A DNA stretch of 8,889 bases from Cytophagaceae bacterium (GTDB taxonomy: Bacteria; Bacteroidota; Bacteroidia; Cytophagales; Cytophagaceae), in contig JAGKWN010000139.1 of assembly GCA_021151805.1 (NCBI GenBank), positions 1 to 8,889 of the forward strand, written 5' to 3'. Positions 1-6,600 of this stretch are shown here, piece by piece (position 1 is the first letter of the stretch; every line of letters starts with the position of its first letter). Below the pieces are notes generated by a model, which was not told where the DNA came from, did not search any database, and was given only the letters and a program-made list of their open reading frames with translations. Position numbers and translations under genes: made by a program.

Positions 1-1
1 A

Positions 2-607
2 TTTAAAAGAAATACAATAAGTAAAAGATTTGGAAAGCAACATATAGATTCTTTAATAAAGCTATTTAAATCAATATCACTTGATTTATATTCTAATAAA
101 AGTCTTTTTACTTATTTCGATGATAATGGAAAATGTAAAACCTTTACTGTTCGTGAACATAATGAAATTGTTTTGTATCATATTAATAATCCTGATAGTA
201 CTTTAAGAATAATTCCTGGTAACATCATTGAAACTGAATACAAATATGTTTTAAATAAACTGATTGTTCAAAAAAAGCATGGTATTGTAGATGGATATAA
301 TGATAGTTCGTTACAAAAATTACGTGAATTAATGTGGGTATCGGCAGCACTTCCATTATGCTCATATTCAAAATACGGACCAACAGGAATGTATAGTAGT
401 TTATATGTTACAGGTGTATCATTAGAAGATGAAAAAAAAATAATCAAAAAAAATAAATTGAATTTATCATGTAAGTCAGGCATTTGTACTTATCAGATAG
501 ATGACTTGTCAAGAAAAGAATTAGTTAAGTTATTACAAATACTTTGTAGTAGTACTACAGTAACAAGTATACATTTTGATTACACAATTTCTGCTATTAA
601 TCATTAA
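2..607 (+). CDS. 3' part of an unrecognised protein gene (5' end outside the window)
   Basis: The frame is open from the first complete codon at position 2 to TAA at 605-607, giving 201 visible residues. The only start-like codon in the first 57 codons is TTG at 173, and the reading frame continues upstream of it without a stop, so the true start probably lies before the window. The product is Lys-, Asn-, Ile- and Ser-rich with no obvious membrane segment. It has a central stretch 'LMWVSAALPLCSYSKYGPTG', two nearby Cys in 'LSCKSGIC', and a C-terminal part 'SRKELVKLLQIL' likely to be helical. I recognise no family. It ends 5 nt before the giant subtilase gene, so the two are probably co-transcribed and may work together. 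Base composition is very AT-rich (about 25% GC in 181-240). It carries A9 (432-440) and A8 (446-453) runs that are prone to slippage or read errors. Coding status is supported by the long open frame and spacing; function is unknown. Confidence 0.8.
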   Translation, partial: FKRNTISKRFGKQHIDSLIKLFKSISLDLYSNKSLFTYFDDNGKCKTFTVREHNEIVLYHINNPDSTLRIIPGNIIETEYKYVLNKLIVQKKHGIVDGYNDSSLQKLRELMWVSAALPLCSYSKYGPTGMYSSLYVTGVSLEDEKKIIKKNKLNLSCKSGICTYQIDDLSRKELVKLLQILCSSTTVTSIHFDYTISAINH

Positions 608-612
608 AAAAT

Positions 613-3600
613 ATGGATGTTGGAACGCACTTTTTGATTATTTCTATAAAAGATTATAATAATCATTTTATAGATGAACCATTAATTACATTGATTTATA
701 AAGAAAATATTGTAGACATTCTTCCTGAAAAGGTATCACAGCGTTGGATATATAGAGATCTGCCTCATGGTCAATACAACCTTCTTGTACAAAAGGAAGG
801 TCTAAAAGATTATACAATTCAGTTTCATATTAGGGAAAATGAACAAGAGCATTCTGAATCAATTGTACTTGGTTTACCAGGTATGAAGAGCTATTTTAAT
901 GGTATGTCATTAATTCCATTTAATCAACCTGAAAATCTAGTTGGTTTGTTATTATCCTCAAAAGAGGATTCGAGTTTATTAGATGAATATGTTCAAAATC
1001 ATAATCTTGTTTACGAAATACTTTCTGCTAAGTTAATAAGGCAAAAATATAGAGTAATTCGTTTTCCTGATTTTCTGAATACTTCCGAATTAAAGAAGGA
1101 AAAGCATAACCTCGCACAACTATCTTATATTAAAGAGATTGGTTGTCTTGTTAAATACGATATAAATAATATTGCATTTTTAAATGGGCAAATTATTGTT
1201 GGTTTATCAAAAAAATTAACTGATGAAGAATTACAGCAATTTGCAGAGACCTTTAATTTTAATTTTGAATCAAGACTATCACATTCAGGTGGGGCAATAA
1301 TATTTAAATATAAAGCTTTTCCTGATTTTAAATTTTTAGACCAAATAATTGAACTGTTAAATCAAACAATAGTTGATCATATTGAACCTCAGATTTTTTC
1401 ACCATTTATTAATCATGGTCTTCCAAATAATATATATTTTCCTGAGCAATGGAACCATAAGATAATTAATACAGAAGGGGCTTGGGCTTTGCTAAAGAAT
1501 AGAGGTATAGAATATGGTGATTCAGAAATTACAGTTGCTGTTGTTGATAGTGGGATAGAAAGTGTTACACTTCAGGATGATACTTTAACACCGACTCATA
1601 AAGCCTTTTATAATAAAGTAAAAACTTTTTATGATTTTACTCGACTTGTTCCTAATAATGATGAAATAGTTGATGATCATGGTACTATGGTAGCAGGTAT
1701 CATTGGAGCATCAAATAGGGGTGAAGGAAGCGTCGGGGTCGGCCCTAATTTGCAATTAATGGGAATAAAATATCCTGGCAATATTTCTAACACAGCTAAA
1801 ATGTTTACATGGATGGCAGGTTTAGATCCTTATTTTACTGGCACATCTAAACCAGCCTTATTTTATCCTGCATTACTAGGGGGGATAAATTCACCTGATA
1901 TAGCAAATCACAGTTATGGTCTACCTTTTCCTATTAATGAGCTAAATAAAATAGTAAAAATAGGTATTAAGAATGCAGGTATTTATGGACGAATAGGTCG
2001 TGGAATGTTAAATTTTGCTTCTTCGGGTAATTCTGGGGACGTTATTGTTTCAACTGATTTGGCATATCAGGATTTTATGATAGCTGTTGGAGCATCTTCT
2101 CAGAATAACAATAATGAAGAAATATTTACTACTTATAGTACTTTTGGAATATTTACAAAAGCTGTGATTGAATTTTGTGCACCTGGTCATACAGATTATT
2201 TAAGAAATCAGGATAATCCACATGAATGGATAAGATTTGGCCCAGATGGTTATAGAGAAAATATTCATAAGCCTGATCAATATTATTCTATATACGCTCC
2301 ATGTACTTTGAATATACTTGAGGATGATGGATTGGGTAGTGTACCTGAAGCACCTGCTAAACTTAATATAAAATTGCTTAAAAATGCATATGCAGGCCAG
2401 AATTATTTAGATGTTGATGATACATCTGGCCTTGTACCTGGTAAGTGGTTATTGATAGATAAAGATAATTCTGGCTATGGAGTGTATAATAATAATACCA
2501 TTGAATTTGTAAAAATATCAAACCAAGATGAGTTCATTACAATACCAGTTTTTTATCGTGTTCAATTACAGACTAGCTTAAATAAAGACTATCTTACTAA
2601 TATACCTATATATGTTCTATCAACATTTAAAGTCGGTTCATCAACAAGTCAAATTGGCTCTGTTGATATAGTATCAAAGATACTTACATTAAATTCTGTA
2701 AAAGGATTTTTAATAGGGCAGGATATTTTAATTGGAACCCCTTCAAACAATAGTAATAGAGAGAAAAATAAAATAAAAAATGTTGATTTTATAAATCAAA
2801 AAATTGAACTAGTTTACCCATTAAATTTACCAGAATCATCATATGAAGATCAACTTATTTTTGTTATTGGAGGTGAGATAAATACTAGATTAAATTTAAC
2901 CGCCACTGCTGGTACAGAGACTCTTTCTGTAGAATCTACCTTAGGTATGGAAGTAGGACAGGCAATATTTATTGGGGCACCTTCTTCAACAAAGCCACAT
3001 ATAAGGGAGGCTCGTATTATCGAGTCAGTTATTGATGGACAAACGATAACGATTAAAGATGCTTTTAGTGCAGGGTATGCGGCATCAGGTATTGATCGTA
3101 AACTATATTATACGCAACTAACAGGAACGTCTGTTATTGGAGGTAGAGCATCAGGAGCTAATATGATGGGAGGGACTTCGGCCTCCTGTCCGACAGCATC
3201 AGGAATAGCTGGATTAGTATTATCCGTAAATAAAAATTTGAGTTGGGTAGAAGTACGACAATTAATGAGAGATAGTGCATTGCCATTTGATCTTGTCAGT
3301 ACAGGATATAACACCAAAGAAAATAGTTCTCCAATTGCTGTATACAATCCTGATACTTGTTTTCTGAACCCTGGCACTGGAAATACTACTTTAAGCATAG
3401 CCGTTAATGTTGGCGATACTCGTATAGGAGTGTTAGATCCTGAGGGTTTTAGTATTGGTCAGGCAATTCAGATTGGGACATCAGAATTCAGAATAGTTAG
3501 AGATATTTCTGGAAATACATTGACCATCGATAAATTAATTTCTTCCTTTCCTGTAGGTACTAGTGTAATCGGTGGATTAATTCCATATTATAGCTATAGA

Positions 3601-6600
3601 TCTGGTTATGGGCGTTTGGATGCTGCCGAAGCAGTGAAGGCTGCTATTGCTTATAAACATGAGTATCGTGATCTTGTTGTCCGGGATTATTTGGGAGATG
3701 AAGGAATAAATATTACAAATCCGGTTGTTAATCCGATAAATAGTCCGGATATCTGGATACGTAATCAACCGGCAGATTATGTTACCAATCCAATTGATTA
3801 CCTTAAGGCTGCTCCGCATGAAAATCCTGCTCTTTATTCAGGAGATTCTGTATTTACAGGAACCGGGCTGAATGATCTTAAGGTTATTGCTGCTCGTTTT
3901 GAAAATACTGTTTATACCATTCAGATCAGTTCTGTTGGCTCCGGTAGTAATCCCGATAAGTTTAAATGGAAAAAAGATGGTGATGGATTTTCATCAGGAA
4001 TTGCCATTACAGGTGAAGAGCAATTTATTGATGGGGAGAGTGTTTGTATCAAGTTTGAAGCAAAGAATGGTCATACTGACAATGATCAGTGGACAATTAC
4101 TGTTCCTCAGCATAAAGCAAATGTGTACGCGCGGATAAAAAACATTGGTAATGGCGGTCCCGACGGCAGTATGAAGAGTCTGGATGCCTGGGTACGTTTT
4201 TATGTAGCGATTTCTGATGGAGAAGCTCCTACAGGTGTTATTGATAAAGATACAAATACAGCTGTCCAGTCACTTTTCTTATTCCCTCAGCAATGGTTGG
4301 ATCAATATTCTATTGATTATTCTGATCCTGATAACCATGTTGATATAAGAGTTTTTGAAACAAATGAAACGTATTTCTTAGGTGAAGTCTTTATGCCACA
4401 GGATACTTTGGCTGCAGGCGGAGAGAAAATAGTATCGTTGCAATGGGATCAGAAATTTGTTCCGGATTTAAAATGTGGTCAAAAGATATTCCTGCTCGTT
4501 CAGGTTTCTCCGCATGATGGTGCCACTAATGGTATTGGTGCAGAATTTACCAATAATCTTTCCTATAGGGAAATTGTTTTTGCAAATGTGAATTTTCGGA
4601 ATCCATACAATGGGGAGGATCTTGATAACTCTATGCAATTGGATTCTTCTTCCTTTCAGAATTTTCTCGTAGATATAAATGCAGGCATTGGTTCTATTGA
4701 TGTAGCTGATATTATGGTTGAGGTTACAAGAACATTCCTTGGGAATGACATTACCGAAAAAGCGTTGTATAAAAAATCAGGGAATAACTGGAACTTGGTA
4801 TTTACGCCATCTGCCAGCAATGCATGGACTAGTATTGAACAACCTGTTGTACAGGGCACCTCTGAAATTGCGACGGGAACACAAACTGCTGTTACATTTA
4901 AAGGCAGTGTTAATGTAACCGATCAATTAAGTAAAGTAACAATCAAGGCAACCATCAACAGTAGTGTTACGGGCGTGGTTATAAGTGAAAACATACATGA
5001 AACCACGATTATTACCAATGTAAATGCTCCAGAGGGTTCAGGCAGTGCTGGTATTCATAAAATGCCTCTTATTCCTAAATCCTGTGTTTTTGCAGAACTG
5101 AATAAAATTACTCAATCACCCGCATTGGCCTTTGGGCCTAATCCTGCAGATGCTTCAAATAAATTCAGAGTAACGAGTGGTTTCACAAGTACTGAATCTG
5201 TAAAAGCCTTTGCCGTTTTAAAGGGTGATATTTTTATCCAGAAATCTTCTGTTAATACAGTTAACCTGATTCTTAAACCTTCAGAAAATCCGGGATTGGA
5301 TTTCTCTCCTATAAAATATTTCATCTATCGCGGATTACGTGCAGATGCATTTTTAGATGAAGATGACACAAAGGTAAGAAGCAAAACCGGCGCATCAGAT
5401 TATATTAAAAGAGCCTGGGAAATATTTGAAAAAGAAAATAAGCAGGAAGGCGATACATTTTATAGCAAATTTATCGGATGGAATCCGACTGTTCAAACTG
5501 CAACAGACAAGATAGATGCAGCCTTCTTCCGGATCGATGCAGATTCACAATATTCAAAGGTTTCACGAGGTACATATCTTGGCGATTTTTATACAGATGG
5601 TGGTGCTGAATTTGGTTTTGAAGTTATCCTGGATGAACCGGATTATCACCCGGATCTCAGCATGGCAAGGAAACCATTCTATGAAATAAATGTCGTTGGA
5701 ATGCCTGAAGCCACGGATGCAGAGAAATTTGCCAAGCGTGTAAAAAGAGAAGAAATACTCCGTTTCATTGATCCTGCTGTTTATTACAGCATACACAATA
5801 CGGCAAAAGGATCTGTACAGGTTCCTGTTATAAGTGATGATGGTGTACCTGTAACTCAGGATCCTCCGCGGGACTTTGCTTCATATGGCCCGGGTTCCAG
5901 CGCTGAATTACATGATCCATCTTTCTCTGATCCCTCCTATGATCCTACAGTAACTGTTCCTGAAGCTAAGGAGACAGTATTTGAATTGAAGAAAGGAATT
6001 GATATTTACAATTCAGTTGTATCTAAATTTGCTACAGCAAATACACTATACATAGATATACGTAATGAGATCAAACGTTCGTATAATTTCTATACTAACT
6101 ATAAAGGTGTCGGAGCAGATACAACTAATATTCAGACTGGTACTACATCTACGCTTTCTGCGTCACAGTATGCTACCAATGGATGGCCTTTGTTAATCAA
6201 ATCAGACTCTGTAGCAACAACGAATGAAGTTAATGAGTTTCATCTTACATTAAGAATCAATGATAACAGGAGTCCGTTGTTGTTTGTGGAGCATGGACAG
6301 TTGAAGGTATTTTCAGATTCAGAACTTTTCAATCCGGCTAATACTACAGCCGATCCGGAAAAATTTGTTCAGGGATTAAACTTACTTACTTCTCTGGATA
6401 CAAGCGGTGCCGCATGGACAAAAGATATTGTTTTCACATATCCGAATATTGAAAATACACTTGTAGCAGGAGAAAAGAAACCAATAGCATGGATCATTAA
6501 GCTGAACTACAACAGACTAATAGATTCTGCTACAACCTGGCCGGATACCGTTATTAAATATGACGATCCACTTGATCTGGCATTTGCAATAGATGATAAT

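Larger units (their letters stand above)
1525..3654 (+). other. Subtilisin-like S8 catalytic domain, interrupted by inserted modules
   Basis: Asp312 (codon 1546-1548), His356 (1678-1680), Asn473 (2029-2031) and Ser856 (3178-3180) all lie in canonical motifs. The core also shows 'FMIAVGASS', 'FCAPG' (521-525) and a terminal helix 'GYGRLDAAEAVKAA' (998-1011), as in other S8 domains. The domain spans about 700 residues instead of about 270-300. Extra sequence lies between FCAPG and GGTSAS (roughly 530-844), and again before GYGRLD (923-988). With all four catalytic positions kept, the fold is probably active, provided the inserts sit in surface loops. Confidence 0.92.

Noticed and set aside
173..607. 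TTG at 173 as the start of the first gene
   Set aside because: The same frame is open back to position 2 with no stop, so this TTG is probably an internal Leu codon and the gene starts outside the window.
598..630. Promoter or Shine-Dalgarno site for the giant gene
   Set aside because: Only 5 nt separate the genes, no AGGAGG-like string precedes ATG 613, and I could not find a convincing Bacteroidota TTTG/TAnnTTTG promoter nearby.
3108..3398. Minus-strand open frame of 96 codons opposite the subtilase Ser region
   Set aside because: The plus strand here encodes the GGTSAS motif and module repeats; the reverse frame has no recognisable features and looks like a coding shadow. The other short frames within 613-8835 were dropped for the same reason.
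2392..3576. CRISPR-like or DNA-level direct repeat array
   Set aside because: The similarity is at protein level between diverged modules of unequal length. The longest exact DNA repeat I found is about 13 bases (around 2863-2874 and 3133-3144), so it is neither CRISPR nor a recent duplication.
3872..4138. Plus-strand 88-codon frame overlapping the giant gene
   Set aside because: It lies wholly within recognisable domain sequence in the main frame, and its product shows no independent signature.
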